A stretch of DNA of 64,000 bases, taken from positions 62,001-126,000 of the forward strand of contig JAPSKH010000003.1 in NCBI GenBank assembly GCA_031177765.1, in the 5' to 3' direction. Under the pieces are notes generated by a model. That model saw nothing but the letters and a program-made list of their open reading frames with translations. It had not been told where the DNA came from and made no database searches. Positions 1 to 8,446 of this stretch are shown here, piece by piece. The stretch is from Microbacterium sp. Its GTDB lineage: Bacteria > Actinomycetota > Actinomycetes > Actinomycetales > Microbacteriaceae. The first letter of the stretch is position 1; every line of letters starts with the position of its first letter. A program made the translations under genes and the position numbers.

Positions 1-2
1 AC

Positions 3-197
3 CCGCGCAAGCCGGCGACCTTCGTCGACGTCGCGTTCGACGGGCTGGTCGTGGAAGATCACCGGATCCCGCGCGACCTGCTCGAGGTGGTCGTGCCCGA
101 GGTCGCGTGGCGGTTCCAGTTCCGGTCCGGCAACCGGATCGCCCCGGAGCCCAACCGGCGGCTGCGAGACCTGTGGCAGGAGACGCTCGCCGACTGA
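3..197 (+). CDS. C-terminal fragment of an unrecognised protein
   Basis: An open frame enters from the left edge and ends at a TGA at 195-197, giving about 64 residues with typical high-GC codon use. The fragment ends in a charged helix-like stretch (NRRLRDLWQETLAD) and has no membrane segment or cysteine motif. I do not recognise the family; the 5' part lies outside the window. The next gene starts about 118 bases downstream from its own promoter, so this is probably the end of a separate transcription unit. Confidence 0.6.
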   Translation, partial: PRKPATFVDVAFDGLVVEDHRIPRDLLEVVVPEVAWRFQFRSGNRIAPEPNRRLRDLWQETLAD

Positions 198-302
198 GGG
201 AGGGCGCCACGGCGGTCCCGCACACGACTCCTCCACCGGATGAACGCGGTGCTGCATTCCCACCGTCGCCGACCGCGCACGAGGAATGTCGTACATATGT
301 TC

Positions 303-314
303 TAAAGTCGAATC
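303..314 (+). promoter_or_regulatory. -10 hexamer of a leaderless transcript
   Basis: TAAAGT at 303-308 is followed by exactly six bases and the ATG at 315. This spacing puts the transcription start at or next to the start codon. No Shine-Dalgarno sequence is present. The same arrangement recurs at many genes in the window. Confidence 0.6.
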
Positions 315-1586
315 ATGTTCGACGTACCGGCGCATCCGCACTCAGGGATGCTGGACGCGCTGGACGAAGTCGCCGAGGCGGACGTGATGATGACGTCCCT
401 GGCAGCCCGCCGGCTGCACAAGATCGACGTCCTCCGCCGCGAGGCGCTCGCCGATGCCGCTCGTCATGGACGAGAACTCACCGAGGTGATCGAGCGGGGC
501 GTCCGCTTGGAGCTGGCCGCACGCCTGCGGATCACCGAGCACGTGGCGGGTCGGCTCATCCGCTATGCGTCGGCGCTGACGCACGATTACCCGGCCGTCA
601 TGGCCTCCTTCCGGCTGGCCCGGATGACTCAGCAGCATGCGGAGCTGCTCGTGGACGGGTTCGATCAACTCGAGCCAGACCTCCGCGACCGGCTGCTCCC
701 CGAAGCGATCGACCTCGCCGAGGCGCATCCGGTCGGCAGCTTCCGTCGAGAGCTGAAGAAGATGATCGACGCGGCTCGCGCCGTCACGCTCGCCCAGCGC
801 CATGAAGAGGCGCTCTCGGCACGTCGATTCGTCGTGGAGCCGGACGCCGACGGCATGTCATGGCTGCATGCCTACGTGCCATCGGTCGAGGCTCGCGCGA
901 TCGAGACGCGGATCACCGCCGAGGCGAAGGCTCTTCTCAACGATGAGAGCGAGACCCGCACCCTCCACCAGGCGCGGGCGGACGTCCTGTGCGATCTTCT
1001 CATCGACGGCGAGACGTCGTATCGCACGCCCGAATCCCGCGGAATCAAAGCCACCGTGGTCGTCACCGTGCCCGCACTTGCGCTGTTGGCGACAGGGGAT
1101 GCGGAACGGGATGCCGCCGGCCTGGCGCCGGCCGTCGTGGAGGGGGTCGGGCCGATTCCGCTCGCTCGTGCCAAGGAACTGTGCGGCAGCGCAGACGGCT
1201 GGATGCGGGTCCTCACCCATCCTGAGACCGGTGCCGTCCTCTCGGTGGGCCGGGAGCAGTACCGGCCGCCCGCCGCGCTGGCGCGGATCGCGAAATGGCG
1301 TGCCGACAGGTGCATGGCACCCGGATGCGGCATCCCGGCCAGCCGATGCGAGATCGATCACACGATCGCATGGGAGGACGGCGGCCACACCTCGCTCGAC
1401 AATCTCGCGCCTCTCTGCAAAGGGCACCACACTGTCAAGCACCACGGCGGGTGGCGGGTGAGACAGGTGCCCGACAGCGGTGGCGCCTTGGAGTGGACCT
1501 CCCCGGCGGGGCGACAGTACGTGGTGCAGCCGGAACGACCAGTGCCGGTGTTCCGGCCATCCCACGCTGGTGACGCCCCCTTCTGA
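315..1586 (+). CDS. DUF222 / HNH endonuclease domain protein (13E12 repeat family)
   Basis: This 423-residue protein has the layout of the actinobacterial 13E12-type family. A long helical DUF222 region (about residues 30-300) is followed by a zinc-type HNH motif at about 333-376. The HNH part shows CMAPGC, then CEIDH, then DNLAPLCKGHH, which supply the cysteine and histidine ligands and the catalytic His. The family is often multicopy in actinobacteria and its biological role is not established; nuclease activity is inferred from the HNH fold. The start ATG directly follows a leaderless -10 hexamer. It is a single gene here with no toxin or phage partner next to it. Confidence 0.85.
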   Translation: MFDVPAHPHSGMLDALDEVAEADVMMTSLAARRLHKIDVLRREALADAARHGRELTEVIERGVRLELAARLRITEHVAGRLIRYASALTHDYPAVMASFRLARMTQQHAELLVDGFDQLEPDLRDRLLPEAIDLAEAHPVGSFRRELKKMIDAARAVTLAQRHEEALSARRFVVEPDADGMSWLHAYVPSVEARAIETRITAEAKALLNDESETRTLHQARADVLCDLLIDGETSYRTPESRGIKATVVVTVPALALLATGDAERDAAGLAPAVVEGVGPIPLARAKELCGSADGWMRVLTHPETGAVLSVGREQYRPPAALARIAKWRADRCMAPGCGIPASRCEIDHTIAWEDGGHTSLDNLAPLCKGHHTVKHHGGWRVRQVPDSGGALEWTSPAGRQYVVQPERPVPVFRPSHAGDAPF

Positions 1587-1688
1587 CGCGTCGCCCATCA
1601 CGACCGAGTCCTGACCAGCGCGGAAGGCAGCCGGCCGACGATGAAGCGTCGGGCCGGGGAGAGCATCTTCGGCGGGGGAGGCGGCGTC

Positions 1689-1707
1689 CGTAGCGCGGCG
1701 CTACGCT
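1689..1707 (+). promoter_or_regulatory. Palindrome overlapping the -10 box of the DUF2200 gene
   Basis: CGTAGCG (1689-1695), a 3-base spacer and CGCTACG (1699-1705) form a perfect 7-bp inverted repeat. Its right arm overlaps TACGCT (1702-1707), which is the -10 hexamer lying six bases before the GTG start at 1714. The position suits a repressor site, but no regulator gene is adjacent. Confidence 0.4.
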
Positions 1708-1713
1708 GACGGC

Positions 1714-2058
1714 GTGCACCGGATCTTCACCACGAGCTTCGCCTCGGTCTACCCGCACTACGTGACGAAGGCGGAGCGCAAGGGGCGCTCGCAGGCGGAG
1801 CTCGACCATGTGATCCAGTGGCTCACGGGCTTCGACGACGCCGAGCTGCGAAGACACATCGACGAGCACACGAGCTTCGAGGACTTCTTCGCCGCCGCAG
1901 ACCTCAACCCGAACGCGTCTCTCATCACCGGGGTCGTCTGTGGCATGCGCGTCGAGACCATCGAGGACCCCCTCATGCAGAAGATCCGCTACCTCGACAA
2001 GCTCGTCGACGAACTGGCGAAGGGCAAGCCGATGGAGAAGATCCTCCGTACCGCGTGA
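1714..2058 (+). CDS. DUF2200 domain-containing protein
   Basis: This 114-residue protein begins [25 protein letters not shown], the conserved opening of DUF2200 proteins, and continues with the family's [10 protein letters not shown] and FEDFFAAA blocks. The length matches the family. No biochemical function is established for the family; some members are annotated as small cytosolic proteins. The start is GTG at 1714, chosen because TACGCT lies six bases upstream (a leaderless arrangement) and because the homologous N-terminus begins there. It is followed 14 bases later by a convergent gene. Confidence 0.8.
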   Translation: MHRIFTTSFASVYPHYVTKAERKGRSQAELDHVIQWLTGFDDAELRRHIDEHTSFEDFFAAADLNPNASLITGVVCGMRVETIEDPLMQKIRYLDKLVDELAKGKPMEKILRTA

Positions 2059-2072
2059 GCGGCGGTGCGAAG

Positions 2073-2483
2073 TCAGTTGAAGCTGACGCGCACGAGCGGG
2101 CTGCCCTCGATCCAGTCCTCGACAGGCGCGATCCGCGCTTCGGAGCCGCTTCGGGCGTGGAGCGCTTCGATCCCCGCGACGATGCGCGCGAAGAGCCGTG
2201 TGCGCTCGCCGCCCTCGGTGATCGGCGTCGCGATCGCGGGCAGATCCGCCTGCACGCCGTTCTTCAGATGGAACACGAACTCGGGATGCCGAAGCACATT
2301 GGCGTACCAGGCTCGTGTACCCGGCGTGCCGGTCAGATACACCTCGCCGTCGACGGAGTGGAACCAGATCTCGATGCGCCGCGGTTTCATGGAGCGAGCG
2401 CCGATCGTCGTGATGTCGACGGTGCGCTCCGCCATCGAGGAGTCATCGGTGAGCGTCAGAGCACGGGCGATAGCGGCATCCAT
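2073..2483 (-). CDS. Nitroreductase / deazaflavin-type split-barrel protein (F420 or FMN binding)
   Basis: The 136-residue product fits the small split beta-barrel family related to pyridoxamine-phosphate oxidases and F420-dependent Ddn enzymes. Recognisable blocks are RRIEIWFHSVDGEVYLTGTP, RAWYANVLRHPEFVFHLK and a C-terminal WIEGSPLVRVSF. Such proteins bind F420H2 or a flavin and reduce quinones, nitro compounds or unsaturated substrates; the substrate here is unknown. The ATG at 2483 is preceded on the minus strand by TAAGAA and six bases, close to the leaderless pattern. Confidence 0.7.
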   Translation of the reverse strand: MDAAIARALTLTDDSSMAERTVDITTIGARSMKPRRIEIWFHSVDGEVYLTGTPGTRAWYANVLRHPEFVFHLKNGVQADLPAIATPITEGGERTRLFARIVAGIEALHARSGSEARIAPVEDWIEGSPLVRVSFN

Positions 2484-2565
2484 CTGTCGTTCTTACCGCG
2501 TAGCGGCCGCGCGCTGGAAATCGCCGTCGTCGGGCGGGACGGCGACCACACCGCGTGCGACGGCG

Positions 2566-2577
2566 TAGGTTCGCGGC
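2566..2577 (+). promoter_or_regulatory. -10 hexamer of a leaderless small ORF
   Basis: TAGGTT at 2566-2571 lies six bases before the ATG at 2578, the same geometry as the other leaderless starts in this window. It is the main support that the 54-codon ORF is expressed. Confidence 0.5.
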
Positions 2578-2742
2578 ATGAGCCATCACAACGGGACCGA
2601 GGAGCCCGGTGGAGCCGACGAAGTGAGCGCAGCTTATGACGCGCTGCACACCGGCCCGATCGGCCTGCGCGATGCTGCGACGCCGTCCGCGCCGGCGGTG
2701 CACCAGACACCCGATCGGCCGGGCAGCCCCCAGTCCCGATAG
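2578..2742 (+). CDS. Small hypothetical protein, 54 residues
   Basis: A short frame from ATG 2578 to TAG 2740-2742 encodes an acidic N-terminus (SHHNGTEEPGGADEVS), a possible helix (AAYDALHTGPIGLRDAA) and a Pro/Ser-rich tail. It has no membrane segment or known motif. It is supported by a well-spaced TAGGTT hexamer before the ATG and by lying in a 309-base gap that otherwise holds nothing but the ribosome-binding site of the next gene. I do not recognise a family. Confidence 0.45.
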   Translation: MSHHNGTEEPGGADEVSAAYDALHTGPIGLRDAATPSAPAVHQTPDRPGSPQSR

Positions 2743-2792
2743 TCGCCAGAACTACGATCGAAGCACCGTCCCTCGACACAGGAGGCTCGACC

Positions 2793-4094
2793 GTGCCCCA
2801 AGCGCCCTCGCGCACCGCACCCGACGCGCTCGCTCACGCCGAAGACCTCGCGGCGTTCGTCGAGGCGTCCCCATCCAGCTTCCACGCCGCAGCCGAAGTC
2901 GCCGCGCGCCTCGAGCGCGTCGGGTTCACACGACTCGACGAGGGCGAGCACTGGCCCGCGCCGGCGGGAGGGCGATTCGTCGTTCTCCGAGATGGGGCCG
3001 TCATCGCGTGGGTCGTTCCGTCATCGGCGACCGCCGAGACACCGGTGCGCGTGTTCGGCGCCCACAGCGACTCGCCCGGCTTCAAACTGAAGCCCCAGCC
3101 GACGACGGGCCGACTCGGCTGGCTGCAGGCGGGCGTCGAGATCTACGGGGGACCGCTCCTGAACTCGTGGCTCGACCGCGAGCTGCGTCTCGCCGGCCGC
3201 CTCGTGCTCGACGACGGCACGAGCGTCCTGGCTGCGACGGGTCCGCTGCTGCGTCTGCCCCAGCTCGCGATCCACCTCGACCGCAGCGCCAACGACCACC
3301 TCGCCCTCGACAAGCAGGCGCACACGCAGCCCGTGTGGGGACTGGGCGACGCCGAATCAGCGGACCTGCTCGCGGAACTCGCGAGTGCGGCCGGCATCGA
3401 CGCGGCACGTATCCGCGGGTATGACATCGTCACCGCGGACGCCGCGCGCGGCGCGACCTTCGGGCTCGACGACGTCTTCTTCGCGGCCGGACGACTCGAC
3501 GACCTGGCGTCGGTGCACGCCGGCGTCGTCGCGCTCGAACGCGCCGCGGATGGCCACGACGCCGACCACATCGCGATGCTCGCGGTCTTCGACCACGAGG
3601 AGGTCGGCTCGGCGACCCGGTCCGGGGCCGCCGGGCCGTTCCTCGCCGACGTGATCGAGCGGGTGCAGGTCGCGCTCGGCGCCGATCGCGAGCAGCAGCT
3701 GCGCGCCCTCGCCGGATCGTGGTGCGTCTCGAGCGACGTCGGCCACTCCGTGCACCCGAACTACCCGGAGAAGCACGACCCGGTGGTCCGGCCCGTCCTC
3801 GGCTCCGGCCCCATCCTCAAGATCAACGCGAACCAGCGCTACGCGACGGATGCCGAAGGCGCAGCCGCCTGGAACGGCTGGTGTGCGCTCGCGGGCGTCG
3901 AGAGCCAGGAGTTCGTCTCGAACAACGCGGTGCCCTGCGGCTCGACGATCGGACCGATCACGGCGACCCGGCTCGGCATCCGGACGGTCGACGTCGGAAT
4001 CCCCATCCTCTCCATGCATTCTGCCCGCGAGCTCGCCGGGGTGAGCGACCTGTGGGATCTCACCCGGGTGGCCGAGATGTACTTCCGCGGCTGA
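2793..4094 (+). CDS. M18 family aminopeptidase (aspartyl aminopeptidase-like)
   Basis: This 433-residue cytosolic metallopeptidase removes N-terminal residues, usually acidic ones, from peptides. The dinuclear-zinc ligand set of M18 is visible in order: FGAHSDSPG (His at about residue 91), the Asp in FFAAGRLDD, the DHEEVGS Glu pair, CVSSDVGHSVHPNYPEKH and the C-terminal SMHSARE. Length is normal for the family. The GTG start at 2793 follows an AGGAGG ribosome-binding site with good spacing. The next gene starts 16 bases downstream and may be cotranscribed. Confidence 0.92.
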   Translation: MPQAPSRTAPDALAHAEDLAAFVEASPSSFHAAAEVAARLERVGFTRLDEGEHWPAPAGGRFVVLRDGAVIAWVVPSSATAETPVRVFGAHSDSPGFKLKPQPTTGRLGWLQAGVEIYGGPLLNSWLDRELRLAGRLVLDDGTSVLAATGPLLRLPQLAIHLDRSANDHLALDKQAHTQPVWGLGDAESADLLAELASAAGIDAARIRGYDIVTADAARGATFGLDDVFFAAGRLDDLASVHAGVVALERAADGHDADHIAMLAVFDHEEVGSATRSGAAGPFLADVIERVQVALGADREQQLRALAGSWCVSSDVGHSVHPNYPEKHDPVVRPVLGSGPILKINANQRYATDAEGAAAWNGWCALAGVESQEFVSNNAVPCGSTIGPITATRLGIRTVDVGIPILSMHSARELAGVSDLWDLTRVAEMYFRG

Positions 4095-4110
4095 GGAATC
4101 CGGACACGGC

Positions 4111-4986
4111 ATGTTCGAGGGGTTCACCGAGGAATTCGTCGACACGGCGCACGCACGCATCCTCGTCCGTCATCGTGGCACGAGCGGCGAGCACGGTGCC
4201 CGCGACCCGGTGCTGCTCCTTCACGGCCATCCCCGCACCTCGGCGACATGGCACCGCGTCGCCCCGCTCCTCGTCGACGCCGGTCACGCGGTGGTGTGCG
4301 CCGACCTGCGCGGCTATGGGCGGTCCGCCGGACCGGCGCCGACCGGAGACCACCGCGCGCACTCGAAGCGCGCCGTGGCCGGCGACATGGCGGAGGTGAT
4401 GACGCACCTCGGTTACGAGCGGTTCGCCGTCATGGGACACGACCGAGGCAGCTACGTCGCCTTCCGCCTCGCCCTCGACCATCCCGATCGCGTCCGCGCG
4501 CTGGGGGTCTTCGACGGCGTGCCGATCACGCACCACCTCGACCAAGGCGGCACCCGCTTCGCGCTGCGATGGTGGCACTGGTTCTTCTACGCACAGGCCG
4601 ACATCCCCGAGCGGGTCATCGGGGCCGACCCGGATGCCTGGTACCGCGGCGACGCCGCGGTGATGGGAGCCGACAACCACGAGGAGTTCCGCGCCGCCAC
4701 GCGGGATCCGCGGGTCATCCGCGCGATGCTCGAGGACTACCGAGCCGGCGTCACGGTCGACGCCGACCTCGAACGCGCCGACCGCGCCGCCGGACGCCGT
4801 CTCGCGATGCCGGTGCTGTCGCTGTGGTCCACGCGCGACGATCTCGAAGAGCTGGTCGGCGACCCGCGCGCGGTGTGGCGCCAGTGGGCGGACGAGGTCA
4901 CCGGCTACGGCATCGACTCCGGTCACCACATGGCCGAGGAGGCGCCGGAGGCCGTCGCCCGCGCGATCGCCGCGTTCCTGGGCTGA
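4111..4986 (+). CDS. Alpha/beta hydrolase, haloacetate dehalogenase-like
   Basis: This 291-residue hydrolase carries an aspartate nucleophile in GHDRGSY (Asp about 111) rather than the usual serine. An oxyanion block HGHPRTSATW, a WHWFFYAQ segment resembling the halide-binding His-Trp of fluoroacetate dehalogenases, and a late GHHMAEEAPE catalytic His are also present. Enzymes of this group hydrolyse haloacetates or epoxides through an Asp ester; the true substrate is unknown. It follows the M18 peptidase by 16 bases without a clear own promoter. An epoxide hydrolase is the main alternative. Confidence 0.8.
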   Translation: MFEGFTEEFVDTAHARILVRHRGTSGEHGARDPVLLLHGHPRTSATWHRVAPLLVDAGHAVVCADLRGYGRSAGPAPTGDHRAHSKRAVAGDMAEVMTHLGYERFAVMGHDRGSYVAFRLALDHPDRVRALGVFDGVPITHHLDQGGTRFALRWWHWFFYAQADIPERVIGADPDAWYRGDAAVMGADNHEEFRAATRDPRVIRAMLEDYRAGVTVDADLERADRAAGRRLAMPVLSLWSTRDDLEELVGDPRAVWRQWADEVTGYGIDSGHHMAEEAPEAVARAIAAFLG

Positions 4987-5016
4987 CCGGGGTGTCCTCG
5001 CCGGGCACGCGTGGGC

Positions 5017-6051
5017 TCAGACCGAGGCCGTCTCCACCGAACGCGCCAGCAGATCCGCGTGGTGGCGCTCCGCGACATCCGGGTGCGCGCGCAGCCGATA
5101 CTTCAGCAGGTTGTCGCCGTACGTGCCGCGGATGACGTTGCTCGGATCCTGCTCCACGCCGCGGGCGTCGGCGCGGTACTCCGGCGCGATGGCCAGCCGC
5201 GGCACCTCGGCATCCAGCCGCGGGTTGAAGAAGAACGGGACCGAGATGCGCTCGCTGCCCTCGGCCGGAGCCAGCACACGATGCACAGTGGCACGCAGGT
5301 AGCCGTCGGTCGCCCACTCCAGCAGCTCGCCGATGTTGACGATGAGCGCCCCCTGCTGCGGCGGGACGTCGTGCCACTCGCCCTCGTACTCCACCTGCAG
5401 GCCGCCCACACCGGGTTCGATCCACAGCAGCGTCAGCATCCCGGCGTCCTTGTGGCTGCCGACGCCCTGACGAGACGGGTCGCTGTCGGGCTTGCCGGGA
5501 TACCGGGCGATCTTGATGTGCGTCGACGGCTCTTCGGCGAACAGATCCAGCAGCGCCGCCGGGTCGGCACCCAGCGACTCGGCCCACGCCGAGAGCAGGC
5601 GGCGGCCGATGGCGCTGAGCCGCGCCTCCCACTCCTCGACCACGCCCTGCAGCTCGGGCAGCGCGCTCGGCCACTGATTCGGGCCGTCGAGGCGCAGGTA
5701 GGCCGGGTCGTCCGGACCGACCTCGCGAGCCTCACGGCCCGGGCCGATGTCGATCTGCTCACGCCAGTCGACCTTGCCCTGCGTCAGCTCGCCGCCGACG
5801 CGGGCATAGCCGCGGAAGTAGGGGGAGCGGAGATTCTCGACTTCGAGCTTGTCGTCCTCGGGCAGGGCGAAGAACGCGCGAGAGGTCCGCAGCAGACGGT
5901 CCTGAAGCTCCTCCGGGATGCCGTGCCCGACCAGCGTGAAGAAGCCCACCTCGTGCGTCGCGCGCCGCAGCTCCTGCCGGAACCGATCGGCCTCCTCGGA
6001 ACCCTGGTCCAGCAACGAGAGGTCGAGAACGGGGATCGGCGTGGTGGTCAT
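5017..6051 (-). CDS. 2-oxoglutarate/Fe(II)-dependent oxygenase, isopenicillin-N-synthase family
   Basis: This 344-residue protein has the N-terminal DIOX_N region (IPVLDLSLL, GFFTLVGHGIP) followed by the catalytic double-stranded beta-helix. The iron ligands are visible as GSHKDAG (His200, Asp202) and ATVHRV (His257), and the 2OG/substrate anchor as RIS (Arg268, Ser270). The block VPFFFNPR is typical of the family. Such enzymes hydroxylate or oxidatively cyclise small molecules; the substrate cannot be read from the sequence. It is convergent with the upstream hydrolase and stands alone in its direction. Confidence 0.85.
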   Translation of the reverse strand: MTTTPIPVLDLSLLDQGSEEADRFRQELRRATHEVGFFTLVGHGIPEELQDRLLRTSRAFFALPEDDKLEVENLRSPYFRGYARVGGELTQGKVDWREQIDIGPGREAREVGPDDPAYLRLDGPNQWPSALPELQGVVEEWEARLSAIGRRLLSAWAESLGADPAALLDLFAEEPSTHIKIARYPGKPDSDPSRQGVGSHKDAGMLTLLWIEPGVGGLQVEYEGEWHDVPPQQGALIVNIGELLEWATDGYLRATVHRVLAPAEGSERISVPFFFNPRLDAEVPRLAIAPEYRADARGVEQDPSNVIRGTYGDNLLKYRLRAHPDVAERHHADLLARSVETASV

Positions 6052-6129
6052 GATCCGACGCTACGTCGGTGTCCGCCGGCGATCCCCGTTTGTTTCGGAC
6101 CGTGACGGATGCCCCGACCCCGAGCGACC

Positions 6130-6609
6130 TCAGGAGCTGAGGACGCGGCGGCTGAAGGCATCCGTGCTGAGACCCTCATCGAGCACCACCTTGGCCCACT
6201 CGCGTGCGGAGTGCAGCGAGTGGTCGCGGTAATTGCCGCAGGAGAACGCCGAGACGCCGGGGACGTCGGCCTCCACGGCCTCGTCGGCGATGAAGCGGAG
6301 GCTGCCGGTGAGCGCCGCGACGACGTCCTCCACCGGCGGCTCGCCCCACATCAGGAGGTGGAACCCGGTGCGGCATCCGAAGGGCGAGATGTCGATGACG
6401 CCGCCGATGCGGTCACGCAGCAGGCCCGCGAGCAGGTGCTCGAGGGTGTGGAGGCCCGCCGTGGGGATCTCGCCCTCGTTGGGCTGCACGAACCGGACGT
6501 CGAAGTTCGTGATGGCGTCTCCGGCGGGGCCGCGCTCGACGCCGATCCGCCGGACGTAGGGCGCCAGGACGGCGGTGTGGTCGAGGGTGAAGCTCTCGAT
6601 CTCGGGCAT
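6130..6609 (-). CDS. luxS: S-ribosylhomocysteine lyase
   Basis: The 159-residue enzyme splits S-ribosylhomocysteine into homocysteine and DPD, the autoinducer-2 precursor. The metal ligands are His54 and His58 in HTLEHL and Cys124 in FSCGNYRDH; Glu57 and Cys79 ([10 protein letters not shown]) are the catalytic residues. The ATG at 6609 is chosen because the LuxS N-terminus [11 protein letters not shown] begins there and an AAGGAGG ribosome-binding site precedes it. The start overlaps the upstream aminotransferase stop by one base. It is the last gene of a methionine uptake operon, which suggests recycling of the activated methyl cycle more than signalling. Confidence 0.95.
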   Translation of the reverse strand: MPEIESFTLDHTAVLAPYVRRIGVERGPAGDAITNFDVRFVQPNEGEIPTAGLHTLEHLLAGLLRDRIGGVIDISPFGCRTGFHLLMWGEPPVEDVVAALTGSLRFIADEAVEADVPGVSAFSCGNYRDHSLHSAREWAKVVLDEGLSTDAFSRRVLSS

Positions 6610-7781
6610 CAGGTCCTCCTTCTCGTGAACGCGTCGAGGCGTTCGATCAGCTCTGCCAGGGTCTCTTCGTCCGAGACCAGTCCGATGCGGATGTGCCCGC
6701 GTCCGCGGGGCCCGAACCCGTCGCCGGGCGCGACCGCGACACGAGCTTCCTCGCGCAGCGCGCGGGCGAAGGCGACCGCGTCCGCCTCGCCGGGCACGCG
6801 CAGCCACACGAAGAACGTCCCGCCCGGCGCCTGGACGTCCCATCCGATCGCCCGCAATCCCGACACGACCGCATCGCGCCGCCGCTGGTAGACCGCGACG
6901 AGCTCGGATGCCGCCGCCTGGTCGCCGGCAAGGGCGGCCGCGGCGGCCTCCTGCGTCGCCCCGAACATCGTGCTGAACGCATGCGCCTGGTAGGCGCGCA
7001 TCGCCCCGATGAGCGACGGGTTCCCCGCGGCGAAGCCGACGCGCCAGCCGGCCATGCTGTATGTCTTCGACAGCGTCTGGATCTCGACCGTGCGCTCCCG
7101 GTCGAGCGCGAGCGCCGACAGCGGACGGCGGCCGTCGAACCCCAGCGACGCGTACGCGAAGTCGTGCACGAACGCCGCATCCGTCCGCTGCGCGAACGCC
7201 ACCGCCCCGTGGAAGGTCGCGGGCGTCGCGAGGGCACCGGTCGGGTTGTTCGGGTAGTTCAGCACCAGCACACGGGCCCTCGCGAGGCCGTCGAGGACGG
7301 CGAAGTCGGGCTGGTGGTCATCTTCGCGCAGGGGCAGGGTCGCGATCTCGGCCTGCGCGAGCTGCGCCGCGGAAGCGTACGCCGGGTAGCCCGGATCGGG
7401 GAGGACGACCGTCGAACCGGGATCGGCGAGCGAGAGCACCGCCGCCATCAGACCTTCGTGAGACCCGTGGAAGATCGCGACATCCGCGTCGGGGTCGAGC
7501 GCGACGCCGTGATCGTCCCGGTAGCGCCGGGCGACGGCATCCCGCAGCGCCGGCCGACCGGCGTAGGACGGGTACCGGTGGTTGGCAGGGTCTGCCACGG
7601 CCTGCTGCATCGCCGCCACGATGTGCTCGGGCGTCGGAAGGTCGGGATTGCCCTTGGACACGTCGATCATGCGGGGGCCGGGGAGGGCCGACAGTCTCGC
7701 GATCTCGCGGTCCATCGCTCCCCAGAAGTTCGGCGGCAGCGCTCGCACGCGCTCCGCCGGTGTGAAGGCGACCACGGTCAT
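6609..7781 (-). CDS. Class I/II PLP-dependent aminotransferase
   Basis: This 390-residue fold-type I aminotransferase shows [12 protein letters not shown] near the N-terminus, [10 protein letters not shown], the PLP-lysine segment [14 protein letters not shown] and a late arginine in GHIRIGL that binds the substrate carboxylate. It belongs to the aspartate-aminotransferase-like group (LL-diaminopimelate or methionine transaminases are relatives). The start at 7781 overlaps the metI stop as ATGA, and its own stop overlaps luxS. That placement makes a role in methionine or keto-methiobutyrate transamination plausible, but this is inference from context. Confidence 0.85.
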   Translation of the reverse strand: MTVVAFTPAERVRALPPNFWGAMDREIARLSALPGPRMIDVSKGNPDLPTPEHIVAAMQQAVADPANHRYPSYAGRPALRDAVARRYRDDHGVALDPDADVAIFHGSHEGLMAAVLSLADPGSTVVLPDPGYPAYASAAQLAQAEIATLPLREDDHQPDFAVLDGLARARVLVLNYPNNPTGALATPATFHGAVAFAQRTDAAFVHDFAYASLGFDGRRPLSALALDRERTVEIQTLSKTYSMAGWRVGFAAGNPSLIGAMRAYQAHAFSTMFGATQEAAAAALAGDQAAASELVAVYQRRRDAVVSGLRAIGWDVQAPGGTFFVWLRVPGEADAVAFARALREEARVAVAPGDGFGPRGRGHIRIGLVSDEETLAELIERLDAFTRRRT

Positions 7782-8446
7782 CGCCTCCGGTATCTGCGGG
7801 CGACCGCCGAGCCGAAGGTCTGGATCCCCTGCACGAGCAGGATCAGGGTGACGCAGGTGACCACCATGGCGAAGCCGTCGTACCGCTGGTAGCCGTACGA
7901 CAGCGCCAGGTCGCCGATGCCGCCGGCGCCGACCGTGCCTGCCATCGCGGTGGCGTCGATGAGACCGACGGTGGCGATCGTGACGGCGAGGATGAGCGAG
8001 CTGCGGGCCTCCGGAAGCAGGAACCGCCGGAAGATCTGCAGGGGAGTGGCGCCCATGGACCGCGCCGCCTCGATCACGCCCTGCGGCACCTCGAGGAGGG
8101 AGTTCTCGACCAGCCGCCCGATGTACGGGGCGATCATCACGGTGAGCGGCACGATCGCCGCCCACACGCCGATGCTCGTGCCCACCAGCAGCCGGGTGAA
8201 AGGCAGGATCGCCACGAGCAGCACGATGAACGGCAGCGACCGGAGGATGTTGACGATGGCGCCGAGGATGAGGTTCACCGGCCGGTTCGGCAGCACGCCG
8301 CCGGGGCTCGTGACGGCGAGCACCGTGCCGATGAGGATGCCGAGGACCGACCCGAGCAGCAGCGCGATGCCGAGCATCTGCAGCGTCTCGCCGAGCGCCT
8401 TGAGATAGATCTCGGGCGTGATGAGCGTGAACTGGTCGCCGTTCAT
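7778..8446 (-). CDS. metI: Methionine ABC transporter permease
   Basis: This 222-residue membrane protein has about five hydrophobic helices and the binding-protein-dependent transport signature around EAARSMGATPLQIFRRFLLP, where the ATPase docks. With MetN and MetQ it forms the D/L-methionine importer. The start ATG at 8446 overlaps the metN stop (ATGA), implying translational coupling; a longer upstream frame exists but lies inside metN and has no family similarity. Length fits MetI. Confidence 0.93.
   Translation of the reverse strand: MNGDQFTLITPEIYLKALGETLQMLGIALLLGSVLGILIGTVLAVTSPGGVLPNRPVNLILGAIVNILRSLPFIVLLVAILPFTRLLVGTSIGVWAAIVPLTVMIAPYIGRLVENSLLEVPQGVIEAARSMGATPLQIFRRFLLPEARSSLILAVTIATVGLIDATAMAGTVGAGGIGDLALSYGYQRYDGFAMVVTCVTLILLVQGIQTFGSAVARRYRRR

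Noticed and set aside
315..1586. DUF222/HNH gene as a homing element or defence nuclease
   Set aside because: It is a stand-alone 13E12-type gene with no intron, target duplication or partner gene next to it.
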